Assembly (NCBI GenBank): GCA_031256755.1 | Contig: JAIRPZ010000255.1 | Location: 1-23,710, forward strand | Source of the DNA: Planctomycetaceae bacterium | GTDB taxonomy: Bacteria > Planctomycetota > Planctomycetia > Pirellulales > Thermoguttaceae | Reading direction: 5' to 3' | Length of the DNA stretch: 23,710 nucleotides | Part shown: positions 9,399 through 16,294 of the stretch, one piece after another | Layout of the letters: each line of letters starts with the position of its first letter | Position numbering within the stretch: position 1 is the stretch's first letter | The notes under the pieces: model-generated | What the model saw: the letters and a program-made list of their open reading frames with translations, nothing else | Database searches by the model: none | What the model was told of the DNA's origin: nothing | Made by a program: the position numbers and the translations under genes

Positions 9399-9407
9399 AT
9401 TGTACCA
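9399..9407 (-). promoter_or_regulatory. Extended -10 promoter of the DoxX-like gene
   Basis: Minus-strand TGG-TACAAT, a TGn extended -10, about 35 bases before the GTG start. There is no convincing -35; the A7 run at 9421-9427 reads as T7 there. A G7 run (9430-9436) lies next to it. Confidence 0.45.
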
Positions 9408-9519
9408 CTTCCGGCGGTTTAAAAAAAGCGGGGGGGTATTTTGCCGAAACGGTCATTGCCGGTGCCGCCCCAATACGCATAAAACGGCTTGTGGGAGGAG
9501 TCCGTACCATACCTTCCTC

Positions 9520-10638
9520 CTACATTCTGATGAATTCTGCCGGAGAGAGTTGCCGGAGAATACATTTTTTTTCCAAAACACCTACTGCCGCCAGAACCTG
9601 ATGCGGCTCCAAACCAGACGACGCAATAACCGCTTCCAGCGTTTTTGCCGCCGCACCGAATTGCCGCAGAACAATTTGTTCAACCTCGTTCAGCGAAACT
9701 TCGTTAGGATGCCGCACCGGTTTCTGAAAACCGGGCAGCAGCACCGATTGCCGCATCGGTCCCAAAACATTCAAAATATCATCCGCCGATTCCGTAAGAT
9801 AGGCACCGTCCCGAATCAACTGATGACAGCCCTGCGAAAAAGGAGATGTAATCAGACCCGGTACGGCAAAAACATCCCGCCCTTGCTCGCCCGCCAGCCG
9901 GGCAGAAATCATCGCGCCGCTTTTCAGCGGGGCTTCAATAATCAGCACACCAAGTGATAAACCGCTCACAATCCGATTCCGCTGCGGGAACGTCCACTTT
10001 GCCGTCGGGTGAAGCGGCGGATACTCGCTTATCAAACAGCCGCCATGTTGAACAATTTCTTCGGCAAGCGGAATATGTTCCGGCGGATAAATTCTATGCA
10101 GTCCGCTGCCCAATACGGCTATCGTGCGTCCGCCGGCATTGACAGCCGTGCGGTGAGCCGCCCCGTCAATGCCCTGTGCCAAGCCGCTGATAATGGTAAA
10201 ACCGTTTTGAACAAGTGCTGCTGTTAAACGTTCGGATTGCCGTAAACCGTACCGGGTAGAACGCCGGGTACCGATCACCGCTATTGAAAAACGATCTGCC
10301 GGCAACAGCGTACCGCGGACATAAAGAATCGGCGGCGGATCCGAAATCGTGCGGAGCGGTGCCGGATAACGTTCATCAGAAAGCGGAATAATATCAATGT
10401 GATTCCGGCGGCAGAATTCGATAACCAGTACGGGATCGATATTTTTCCGAGCCGAGAGCAACTGTTCAGCGGCTTGGGGCTGAAGAAAATCGAAACCGGC
10501 AAGATCATTGCGGGAAACATTGAGAACCGCAGAAGCACTGCCGAATCGCCCGATCAACTGCCGGTACGTCCTCGCACCGATACCTTCGACCATCGAAAGA
10601 AGCACCTCGTCCAAAATTGCCGTATCCTCGTTCATCAT
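9520..10638 (-). CDS. dprA: DNA processing protein DprA
   Basis: 372 residues from ATG 10638; the adjacent ATG at 10635 and an upstream TTG at 10668 are alternatives. DprA binds incoming single-stranded DNA and loads RecA during natural transformation. The protein shows an N-terminal helix-hairpin-helix-like part (MVEGIGARTYRQLIGRFG), then the Rossmann DNA-binding core with AVIGTRRSTRYG, SGLAQGIDGAAHRTAV, IAVLGSGLHRIYP and FPQRNRIVSGLS, and a C-terminal winged-helix-like region (LEAVIASSGLEPHQVLAAVG). Length and motif order are normal. Its -10 box is immediately upstream, so the mRNA may be leaderless. It lies beside the rpn unit and not in a competence operon. Confidence 0.95.
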   Translation of the reverse strand: MMNEDTAILDEVLLSMVEGIGARTYRQLIGRFGSASAVLNVSRNDLAGFDFLQPQAAEQLLSARKNIDPVLVIEFCRRNHIDIIPLSDERYPAPLRTISDPPPILYVRGTLLPADRFSIAVIGTRRSTRYGLRQSERLTAALVQNGFTIISGLAQGIDGAAHRTAVNAGGRTIAVLGSGLHRIYPPEHIPLAEEIVQHGGCLISEYPPLHPTAKWTFPQRNRIVSGLSLGVLIIEAPLKSGAMISARLAGEQGRDVFAVPGLITSPFSQGCHQLIRDGAYLTESADDILNVLGPMRQSVLLPGFQKPVRHPNEVSLNEVEQIVLRQFGAAAKTLEAVIASSGLEPHQVLAAVGVLEKKCILRQLSPAEFIRM

Positions 10639-10644
10639 GCTTGC

Positions 10645-10650
10645 ATTATA
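10645..10650 (-). promoter_or_regulatory. TATAAT -10 box of dprA, leaderless arrangement
   Basis: Perfect TATAAT on the minus strand, with 6 bases between it and the ATG, so the predicted transcript would begin at or near the start codon. No good -35 is present at 16-18 bases; an inverted repeat occupies that place. Confidence 0.5.
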
Positions 10651-10693
10651 CCGGCAGGACACGGACAATATGCGTCCCCCGTGTCCTTGCCGG
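10651..10693. repeat. Long inverted repeat abutting the dprA -10 box
   Basis: CCGGCAGGACACGG (10651-10664) and CCGTGTCCTTGCCGG (10679-10693) pair over 14 bp with one bulged base around a 14-base loop. It begins at the first base beyond the dprA -10. It could terminate the rpn transcript, act as an operator covering the -35 zone of dprA, or both. Confidence 0.6.
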
Positions 10694-10728
10694 ACGATAT
10701 TTTAATTGAAAATGGAGAATTGATAATT

Positions 10729-10799
10729 AGTTTGCAGACCGCAGATTGCAGACGGCAGCAAGAGAGAAATTTTCTGCTGCGGTCTGCCGTCTGCAAACT
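10729..10799. repeat. Left repeat cluster forming its own hairpin
   Basis: AGTTTGCAGAC (10729-10739) pairs with GTCTGCAAACT (10789-10799) over 11 bp. Inside are further variants of the motif TTGCAGACGGCAG. The cluster ends 10 bases before the rpn stop codon, so it lies just downstream of that gene. AT-rich sequence precedes it, with AATTGA twice (10704-10709 and 10718-10723). Confidence 0.65.
10770..10796 (+). repeat. 27-bp inverted repeat, left copy
   Basis: Core TTTTCTGCTGCGGTCTGCCG followed by TCTGCAA. It is a perfect reverse complement of 11808-11834, on the other side of rpn. Confidence 0.8.
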
Positions 10800-10809
10800 G
10801 CCGTCTCTT

Positions 10810-11718
10810 TCACAGCCGCTCGATTTCGGATGCCGGAAGTCCGGTGTATTTGGCGATGGCTGCGGGCGGCATTCCGTCTGCTTTCATTTGCTTCGCCACT
10901 TCGGCTTTTTCGGCAAGCCGTCCCTTCGCCTCGCCTTCGGCTAATCCTTCGGCTAATCCTTCCGCTTTGCCTTCGACACGTCCCTTTGCCTCGCCTTCTT
11001 TTCTTGCCGTTTCGACAACGTTGACGTTGTCCCGATACGCCATCAAGTCTCGCTGATATTGTTCCTGCAACAACGGCGACAGCCGGTAATACTCCGCCTC
11101 CGAAAACGCCTTTTCAAAGACCGGCTCGCGAAGGATTGACGGTATCTCGTCAAAATCCTCCAAATTTTTCAGGAAGTACATCCACTTGTCCTTCCGTGTT
11201 TTCAACTCCGGTTCCGTCAACCGAAACAGCGGCATCTGCAAGAAGACCATTTTCAACTTGTCCAAGAATTCTTCGCCGTCTTGGTCTTTCAGCGACACGA
11301 GGCGGTAAATCTTCTGTTTCTCTTCATCTTCGTCATAAGTGAAGTTCAATACTGCCACCAGATAAACCGGATTGAGATTAAAATCCCAATCACCTTTTTG
11401 GGCTTGCCGTTGTATCGGAAATGACAGGTAAAACAACGCCCGGTCTTTGAAATACTTCTGGCGTGCCTTCTGCATTTCGACCGTGAATTGCTCGTTGTGT
11501 TCGCCGGTGCAGGCAATATCGAAAATGGCTTTGCGGTCGACGTTGTTATCCGGCAGTTGTTCGGGATTGCGGAAGGTTAAACTGACGATTTTGCTTTTCA
11601 GCGGCAGGACGGCGTTCAGGAAATCGATGAGCAGGTCCTTGTTCGCCTCTTCGCCGAAGAGTTTTTTGAACCCGAAATCGGTATAGGGATTGATATAGCG
11701 CGCAACTTTGTCATTCAT
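10810..11718 (-). CDS. Rpn family recombination-promoting nuclease / PD-(D/E)XK transposase-like
   Basis: 302 residues from ATG 11718; a TTG at 11724 is the only earlier in-frame start. The N-terminus YTDFGFKKLFG is the family hallmark. The nuclease core shows FDI with Asp67 and VEMQ with Glu81 and Gln83, matching a D...ExQ/K active site, so it is probably intact. The C-terminal third is a Gly/Ala/Glu-rich repeat (EGLAEGLAEGEAKGR) and then a short helical segment (MPPAAIAKYTGLPASEIERL). Family members act as DNA endonucleases linked to RecA-independent recombination, and some to phage defence with a short internally started product. Met226 (ATG 11043-11041) just before the repeat could start such a short form. 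Stop codon and left repeat are 10 bases apart. No convincing promoter seen. Confidence 0.9.
   Translation of the reverse strand: MNDKVARYINPYTDFGFKKLFGEEANKDLLIDFLNAVLPLKSKIVSLTFRNPEQLPDNNVDRKAIFDIACTGEHNEQFTVEMQKARQKYFKDRALFYLSFPIQRQAQKGDWDFNLNPVYLVAVLNFTYDEDEEKQKIYRLVSLKDQDGEEFLDKLKMVFLQMPLFRLTEPELKTRKDKWMYFLKNLEDFDEIPSILREPVFEKAFSEAEYYRLSPLLQEQYQRDLMAYRDNVNVVETARKEGEAKGRVEGKAEGLAEGLAEGEAKGRLAEKAEVAKQMKADGMPPAAIAKYTGLPASEIERL
10934..10957 (-). repeat. 12-bp tandem repeat inside rpn
   Basis: Two exact CCTTCGGCTAAT units (10934-10945, 10946-10957) and a third degraded one. They encode the GLAE repeats of the Rpn C-terminal region, and copy-number change would keep the frame. Confidence 0.75.
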
Positions 11719-11807
11719 GGCCAATTCTTCTTATACATGCACAGGACATTAGCGAGACACACATATTTTACCAGATTTGAACGGGAAAAACGAAGGAAGT
11801 TTGCAGA

Positions 11808-11834
11808 TTGCAGACGGCAGACCGCAGCAGAAAA
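11808..11834 (-). repeat. 27-bp inverted repeat, right copy
   Basis: Begins TTGCAGACGGCAGACCGCAG; reverse complement of 10770-10796 without mismatch. A further ATTGCAG/GTTTGCAG variant lies immediately to its left (11799-11810). Confidence 0.8.
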
Positions 11835-11842
11835 AATTCGGA

Positions 11843-11867
11843 CAGGATTATCAGGATTTTACAGGAT
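11843..11867 (+). repeat. Phased CAGGAT short repeats
   Basis: CAGGAT at 11843-11848, 11852-11857 and 11862-11867, spaced 9 and 10 bases in an AT-rich setting. Similar short phased repeats are known as intergenic repeats in several bacterial phyla. There are too few and too short units for CRISPR. Confidence 0.6.
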
Positions 11868-11935
11868 ATTTTTCATAGGAAGGTATGAAAGGAAAAGAAA
11901 GGGAATTTTAAGAAATTTTTCCTCGTTTTCCATTT

Positions 11936-11956
11936 CTTCCTGTGAAAAACAGGAGG
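11936..11956 (+). promoter_or_regulatory. Hairpin that hides a strong Shine-Dalgarno site
   Basis: CTTCCTGT (11936-11943), loop GAAAA and ACAGGAGG (11949-11956) pair over 8 bp with one G-T pair. The 3' arm contains AGGAGG (11951-11956), 9 bases before an ATG at 11966. The structure could limit translation of whatever follows. Confidence 0.4.
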
Positions 11957-11965
11957 TTCAGCAAC

Positions 11966-12628
11966 ATGTCTAATAGACGAAAATACCTGAATCAAATATA
12001 TCTGCGAAGAGTTCTTTATTCGGTCTCGGAAGGACAAGGTCAGCCGCAAGCAGCCTCCGCTGCCGTTACATCAGAAACGCCGGAACGAAACTTCCGCCGG
12101 ACAAGAAAATTAGACGGTTTTCACCGCTCCCATTTTCTCCCCCGTTTATCCCAAAGCGTTTTTCAGGTCGGCAATCAGGTCGTCTGCATCTTCGATTCCC
12201 AGCGAAAGCCGAACCAAATTGTCCGTAATGCCGATTTTTTTCCGTTCTTCCGGCGGCAAAGCGGCGTGCGAAGTACTTGCCGGATGGCAGGTCAGCGATT
12301 CAACTCCCCCCAAACTTTCCGCCATAATAATCAATTCAAGACGGGAAAAAAACGTTTTCACGGCTTCAATATCCCCTTTAATTTTGAACGAAACCATTCC
12401 GGGCAAACCGCTCATCTGTTTTTTGACGAGAAAATGATTCGGAAAATCAGCAAAGCCGGGGAAAAATACTTCTTCGATGTTTTTGTGTCCCCGCAGAAAT
12501 TCCGCCGCCGCATAAGCGTTTTCTTCATGTTTTTTCATCCGCAGCGGCAACGTCCGCAAGCCGCGCTGCAAAAGATAGCAGTCCATCGGGCTTTGAACGG
12601 CACCGCCGGCATTCTGATAAAATTTTAA
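11966..12628 (+). CDS. Doubtful ORF after a strong SD; 3' two thirds antisense to the PLP gene
   Basis: Not recognised. ATG 11966 follows AGGAGG. The first 60 or so codons (MSNRRKYLNQIYLRRVLYSV...) lie in otherwise empty sequence; the rest runs antisense through the end of the PLP-enzyme gene and reads as a shadow. A real product may be a short or decayed protein whose original 3' end is lost, perhaps by the event that placed the rpn unit next door. The use of AGA and CGA codons differs from neighbours. The 11725-12145 stretch holds no other gene signal apart from the repeats listed. Confidence 0.2.
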   Translation: MSNRRKYLNQIYLRRVLYSVSEGQGQPQAASAAVTSETPERNFRRTRKLDGFHRSHFLPRLSQSVFQVGNQVVCIFDSQRKPNQIVRNADFFPFFRRQSGVRSTCRMAGQRFNSPQTFRHNNQFKTGKKRFHGFNIPFNFERNHSGQTAHLFFDEKMIRKISKAGEKYFFDVFVSPQKFRRRISVFFMFFHPQRQRPQAALQKIAVHRALNGTAGILIKF

Positions 12629-13303
12629 CTTTTGGTACACTCCTTCGTCACTCACCGCAAGAGCACCGCCGATGACATCGCTGTGTCCGCCGATGTATTT
12701 TGTGCAACTATGTGTCACAATGTCCGCACCGAGCGAAAGAGGATTTTGAAACGCCGGACTGGGAAAAGTGTTGTCCGTCACGAGCAGCGGTTTCGTGCCT
12801 TTTTTGTTACGGAAATTTTTAAGATATTCCGCCGTCATCCCAATATCAAAGAGCGTCAGCAGCGGATTGGATGGAGATTCCGTCCAAACCATTGCGGTTT
12901 TTTCGGAGAGAACGGCTTTCACCGATTCCGGTTCGGCTTCGGCAGCCGTTTTGACAGTGATATTGTATTTGTTCATCACGTTGTGAAACAGCCGGAACGT
13001 CCCGCCGTAAATATTCGGCAGCGTCACGATTTCATCGCCGGGTTCCAGCAAGTGGAGACAAGCGGTACTTGCTGCCTGACCGGACGCAAAAGCGAGCGCA
13101 TATTTTGCTCCTTCCAGAGCGGCAAGGGAAATTTCGAGGGCATGGCGGCTGGGATTTCCGCTTCGGGCGTATTCAAATTCGCCGCGGAGTTTACCGACAG
13201 CGTCCATTTGAAAAGTGGAAACAAACGAAACGGGAACGGTAACAGCACCGGTATGCGGGTCGGGACGTTGTCCGGCGTGAACGGCAAGAGTGGCGAATTT
13301 CAT
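12146..13303 (-). CDS. Cys/Met metabolism PLP enzyme (cystathionine gamma-synthase/lyase type)
   Basis: 385 residues from ATG 13303; the longer open frame to 13390 adds a non-homologous stretch and is rejected. Fold-type I PLP enzyme of transsulfuration: it makes or cleaves cystathionine or a related gamma-substituted amino acid in the cytoplasm. Visible motifs are the N-terminal LAVHAGQRPD, YARSGNPSRHALE, the phosphate-loop ASGQAAST, SNPLLTLFDI, the PLP lysine in THSCTKYIGGHSD (about residue 202), and the C-terminal SLGGVESLTCHPASTSHA and VRLSLGIED. The NIYGGTFRLF segment has Gly where methionine gamma-lyases carry the diagnostic Cys, which argues for synthase/lyase. Reaction direction cannot be set from sequence. 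Follows ribD on the same strand but has its own promoter. Confidence 0.9.
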   Translation of the reverse strand: MKFATLAVHAGQRPDPHTGAVTVPVSFVSTFQMDAVGKLRGEFEYARSGNPSRHALEISLAALEGAKYALAFASGQAASTACLHLLEPGDEIVTLPNIYGGTFRLFHNVMNKYNITVKTAAEAEPESVKAVLSEKTAMVWTESPSNPLLTLFDIGMTAEYLKNFRNKKGTKPLLVTDNTFPSPAFQNPLSLGADIVTHSCTKYIGGHSDVIGGALAVSDEGVYQKLKFYQNAGGAVQSPMDCYLLQRGLRTLPLRMKKHEENAYAAAEFLRGHKNIEEVFFPGFADFPNHFLVKKQMSGLPGMVSFKIKGDIEAVKTFFSRLELIIMAESLGGVESLTCHPASTSHAALPPEERKKIGITDNLVRLSLGIEDADDLIADLKNALG

Positions 13304-13362
13304 AGAAAAGCAGGCGGGAAACAGGTTGGGAAAAACGATTTGAACAGAAAACAGAATGGAAT

Positions 13363-13390
13363 AATATAACCGAAAAATGCTGTTCGGCAA
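13363..13390 (-). promoter_or_regulatory. Probable promoter of the PLP-enzyme gene
   Basis: TTGCCG (13390-13385), 16-base spacer, TATATT (13368-13363) on the minus strand, about 60 bases before the ATG at 13303. Confidence 0.4.
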
Positions 13391-13407
13391 TAAGCCCCGC
13401 CCAAATA

Positions 13408-13431
13408 CCCGCCGCCCGGCAAGGCAGCGGG
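13408..13431 (-). terminator. GC-rich hairpin after ribD
   Basis: CCCGCCGCC and GGCAGCGGG pair over 9 bp (one G-T pair on the transcribed strand) around a 6-base loop, 19 bases after the ribD stop. There is no real T tract, so a weak or factor-assisted terminator is likely. Confidence 0.4.
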
Positions 13432-13449
13432 CAATAAAAACAGACGGTG

Positions 13450-14583
13450 TTATCTCAATCGTCCGTGAACATAAATATCTTCGCCGAGCAAGCGAACCTC
13501 CGGTGCAGCAAGCCGGACGGCAAGCGGCATTGCGGCAATGCCGTCCCCGCCGATCACCGGAACAGCCGACGATCCTCCGATCAATTTCGGCGATACAAAC
13601 GCATGGATTTCATCAATACATGACAGATCAAAAAACGTGCCGAACAAGCCGCAGCCCCCTTCAAGCAGCACATTCGTCATCTTTCGTTCCGCCAAATTTT
13701 GCAGCAATAACCGGCACTGATCGGCATGATCGCCCGGCAGCCGCAGAATTTCACAGCCGGACTCTTTTAATGTTTTGTCTTTTTCCGGCGGCAATTCTTT
13801 TTTTGTAACAATTAAAACGGGAACCTCTTTGGCTGTTTGTACAAGACGGCAGTCCGGTGAAACGGAACCGCCGGAATCCATCACAATCCGCAGCGGCGTT
13901 TTGCTGCCAATTCGATCCGGTTCCGAAAGCCGGACAGTCAACAGCGGATCGTCATTGATAACGGTTCCGATTCCGGTAATGACTGCATCCATCCGGCTTC
14001 GCAACTGATGAACGGTTTTTCGGGCTTCTTCACCGGAAATCCATTGACTTGAACGTGTCTTTGAAGCCAGCCGTCCGTCCAGCGTCATTGCCCATTTTGC
14101 ATGAACCCAGGGACGGTTTTGAGTCAGCCGCATCAGATACGGCGCATTAAGATATTCCGCTTCTTCCCGAAGCACATTTTCCGTAACAGAAATTCCCGCC
14201 TGCCGCAAAAGGGCAAATCCTTTTCCGCTGACAAGGGGATTGGGATCGCCTGTTGCAGCAACAACGCGGCGGATGCCGGAGTTAATGACTGCTTCCGCAC
14301 AGGGGGGGGTTTTGCCGTAATGCGAACAGGGTTCGAGCGTAACATAACAGGTTGCACCGGCAAGATCGGTTTCGGGACGGCGGGCGGCCGCATTGCGGAG
14401 AGCTTCGATTTCGGCGTGGGCGGCACCGTACCGGGTATGATAGCCGCTGCCGATCACTTCGCCGTTTTTCACGATAACGCAGCCAACCATCGGATTCGGT
14501 TCAACGAATCCTTCTCCTTTTGCCGCAAGCGTTAATGCCTGCCGCATAAAATGAATATCAGCGGTTTGATCTTCGTACAGCAC
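13450..14583 (-). CDS. ribD: Riboflavin biosynthesis protein RibD (deaminase/reductase)
   Basis: Bifunctional enzyme of riboflavin synthesis: it deaminates the pyrimidinone from GTP and then reduces the ribose with NADPH. The N-terminal deaminase shows FMRQALTLAAKG, PNPMVGCVIV and zinc ligands His56 (HAE, with Glu58), Cys86 (EPCSH) and Cys95 (KTPPC). The C-terminal reductase shows KWAMTLDGRLA, SQWISGEEAR, GIGTVINDDPLLTVR and LLEGGCGLFGTFF. The frame is open back to 14688, but GTG 14583 is chosen: it gives 377 residues, the usual short lead before FMRQAL, and sits 7 bases after a TATAAT box, so the mRNA may be leaderless. ATG 14547 would start inside the conserved N-terminus. A C8 run (14302-14309 complement) falls in the codons just before the Cys95 codon. 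No other rib genes nearby. Confidence 0.92.
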   Translation of the reverse strand: MLYEDQTADIHFMRQALTLAAKGEGFVEPNPMVGCVIVKNGEVIGSGYHTRYGAAHAEIEALRNAAARRPETDLAGATCYVTLEPCSHYGKTPPCAEAVINSGIRRVVAATGDPNPLVSGKGFALLRQAGISVTENVLREEAEYLNAPYLMRLTQNRPWVHAKWAMTLDGRLASKTRSSQWISGEEARKTVHQLRSRMDAVITGIGTVINDDPLLTVRLSEPDRIGSKTPLRIVMDSGGSVSPDCRLVQTAKEVPVLIVTKKELPPEKDKTLKESGCEILRLPGDHADQCRLLLQNLAERKMTNVLLEGGCGLFGTFFDLSCIDEIHAFVSPKLIGGSSAVPVIGGDGIAAMPLAVRLAAPEVRLLGEDIYVHGRLR

Positions 14584-14590
14584 CGTATTG

Positions 14591-14619
14591 ATTATATCAT
14601 TGCGTATTCTGTAATAAAA
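14591..14619 (-). promoter_or_regulatory. Promoter of ribD, leaderless arrangement
   Basis: Extended TGA-TATAAT (-10 at 14596-14591) with a poor -35 TTTTAT (14619-14614) at 17 bases. Predicted transcription would begin at about 14584, at the GTG. No FMN-riboswitch-like element fits in this space. Confidence 0.5.
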
Positions 14620-14626
14620 GCCGCTC

Positions 14627-14655
14627 TTGTGCTGTTCCGCAGAAATCGCTACACT
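14627..14655 (+). promoter_or_regulatory. Promoter of the acyl-CoA synthetase gene
   Basis: TTGTGC (14627-14632), 17-base spacer, TACACT (14650-14655). Predicted start is near 14662, 26 bases before ATG 14688. Divergent from the ribD promoter. Confidence 0.5.
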
Positions 14656-14687
14656 GGCAGCCCGCAGGAATTCGTTTTCACTCTCCA

Positions 14688-16274
14688 ATGGGTCTCAATC
14701 TCGCTTCGTGCCTTTTTCACACCGCTGAACATTTTCCCGATCAAACCGCCGTCATCGGCGATGACCGGTCATTCACGTTTGCCGAACTTGCCGATTGGGC
14801 AACCGGTCTTGCCGCCGCCCTCCGCGAAGAAGGACTGCGGCGAGGAGATCACGTTCTTTTACTCGCTCCCAACGTGCCGGAATTCACCGCCGTTTATTAT
14901 GCCGTTCTGATGCTTGGCGGTGTCGTTGTTCCCGTCAATACGCTCTTTCTGCCGCACGAAATTGCCGATCTTCTTGAACACTCCGACGCAAAGTTCATCG
15001 TTTGCTGGCACACCCTTGCCGAAAAAGGTCACGCCGCTTTTGTCAAAGTCGATACCTGCCGGCATTTTTTTGTGATCGGCAGCACAGACGGCAAACCAAA
15101 AGATTACTCCCCTTCTTTAGAGGAAAAAAATAACGCAGGACTTACGCCGCCGCGATCGCGTGCGTTTCTCACTCCGCGTTCCTCGTCTTTCGTTGATTGT
15201 TATCAAACCGCACCCGACGATACCGCCGTGATTTTGTATACTTCGGGAACAACCGGCAAATCAAAAGGAGTTGAATTGAGTCATTTCAACCTTTATTCCA
15301 ATGCGCTCTACACACAAGATCGCGGGCTTTTTATTCAGCGGGGCGATGTCACGGTTGCCGTTTTGCCGCTTTTTCACACCTTCGGTCAAACCGCCATTCA
15401 AAATGCTTCGATCATTGCCGGTGCAGCGATCGTGATGGTTTCGCAGTTTGAACCGCGCCGGGCATTGGCTGCGATGGAAAAGTATCGGGTTACGCACATC
15501 GCTGCTGTTCCGACGATGTACAACCTGATGCTGCAAACACTGCGGCGGCATCCCTTTGATTTGTCCGCTCTTCGGACAGCAGTCAGCGGCGGGGCTTCAC
15601 TGCCGCTGCCGCTGATTAAGGAGTTTGAAGAAATGATGCACTTCTCCATGATTGAGGGATACGGACTTTCGGAAACCAGCCCGATTGCGTGTATTACGCC
15701 GGCAAATTGTCCGGTTTATAAGCCGGGTTCGATCGGTCCCGAATTTTTCGGTACGCAGGTTCGGATCATTCGGGAAGACGGTTCATTCGCTGATACAAAC
15801 GAAGTCGGCGAACTGGTGATTCGGGGACATAATGTTATGAAGGGGTATTATAAAGATACGGCGGCAACAGCGGCGGCATTTACGGACAGCGGCTGGTTCC
15901 GCAGCGGCGATGCGGCAAAAATAGATGAAGACGGATATGTGTTCATCGTGGACAGAATAAAGGATGTGATTATCCGTGCCGGTATGAACATTTATCCGCG
16001 TGAAATCGAAGAGTTGCTGTATCATCATCCGGCGGTGCTGGAAACTGCCGTAATCGGAGTGCCGGATGAGACATTGAGCGAAAATGTTGCGGCTTTTGTG
16101 ACGCTTGTGCCGGGACATACGGTAACGGCGGCGGAGTTGCAGAAGTATTGCCGGGATCATTTAGCGTTGTATAAATGTCCGAAGGTGATTGAGTTTCGGG
16201 ATCATTTGCCGAAAAACTCGACCGGAAAAATTATGAAGCGGGAACTGCGGAATGAAAAAATGAACAGGGACTAG
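14688..16274 (+). CDS. Long-chain acyl-CoA synthetase (AMP-binding, class I)
   Basis: 528 residues. Adenylates a carboxylic acid with ATP and transfers it to CoA, probably a fatty acid, in the cytoplasm or at the inner face of the membrane. The N-terminal domain begins in the usual FadD style (FPDQTAVIGDDRSFTFAEL). The phosphate-binding loop YTSGTTGKSKG lies near residues 184-194, PLFHTFGQT and the adenine motif GYGLSETSP follow, then GWFRSGDAAKIDEDGY, and the hinge DRIKDVIIRAGMNIYPREIE. The C-terminal NSTGKIMKREL supplies the catalytic lysine near 515. Nothing is missing. Own promoter; divergent from ribD and convergent with hpnC. Substrate chain length cannot be told from motifs alone. Confidence 0.92.
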   Translation: MGLNLASCLFHTAEHFPDQTAVIGDDRSFTFAELADWATGLAAALREEGLRRGDHVLLLAPNVPEFTAVYYAVLMLGGVVVPVNTLFLPHEIADLLEHSDAKFIVCWHTLAEKGHAAFVKVDTCRHFFVIGSTDGKPKDYSPSLEEKNNAGLTPPRSRAFLTPRSSSFVDCYQTAPDDTAVILYTSGTTGKSKGVELSHFNLYSNALYTQDRGLFIQRGDVTVAVLPLFHTFGQTAIQNASIIAGAAIVMVSQFEPRRALAAMEKYRVTHIAAVPTMYNLMLQTLRRHPFDLSALRTAVSGGASLPLPLIKEFEEMMHFSMIEGYGLSETSPIACITPANCPVYKPGSIGPEFFGTQVRIIREDGSFADTNEVGELVIRGHNVMKGYYKDTAATAAAFTDSGWFRSGDAAKIDEDGYVFIVDRIKDVIIRAGMNIYPREIEELLYHHPAVLETAVIGVPDETLSENVAAFVTLVPGHTVTAAELQKYCRDHLALYKCPKVIEFRDHLPKNSTGKIMKRELRNEKMNRD

Positions 16275-16294
16275 AATTCATTCATGTCGTAAAC

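Larger units (their letters stand above)
10729..11867. mobile_element. Candidate Rpn cassette bounded by inverted repeats
   Basis: One unit holds a left repeat hairpin, the rpn gene, a right inverted copy of the repeat, and phased CAGGAT repeats. The 27-bp outer repeats are perfect and inverted relative to each other. No target-site duplication was identified, and the true ends cannot be fixed from one copy. Rpn proteins carry a transposase-like PD-(D/E)XK domain and are reported to promote recombination, so mobility or repeat-associated rearrangement is plausible but unproven. Confidence 0.45.

Noticed and set aside
10934..11867. Repeats near rpn as a CRISPR array
   Set aside because: Units of 6-12 bases without unique spacers, and no cas genes.
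12146..13303. Methionine gamma-lyase
   Set aside because: The diagnostic Cys in the Tyr-Gly-Cys-Thr segment is Gly here.
12632..13369. 245-codon plus-strand frame opposite the PLP enzyme
   Set aside because: Low-complexity Phe/Arg-rich antisense frame; the opposite strand has the complete enzyme.
14584..14687. FMN riboswitch upstream of ribD
   Set aside because: About 100 bases shared with a divergent promoter, and the predicted transcript starts at the GTG, leaving no leader.
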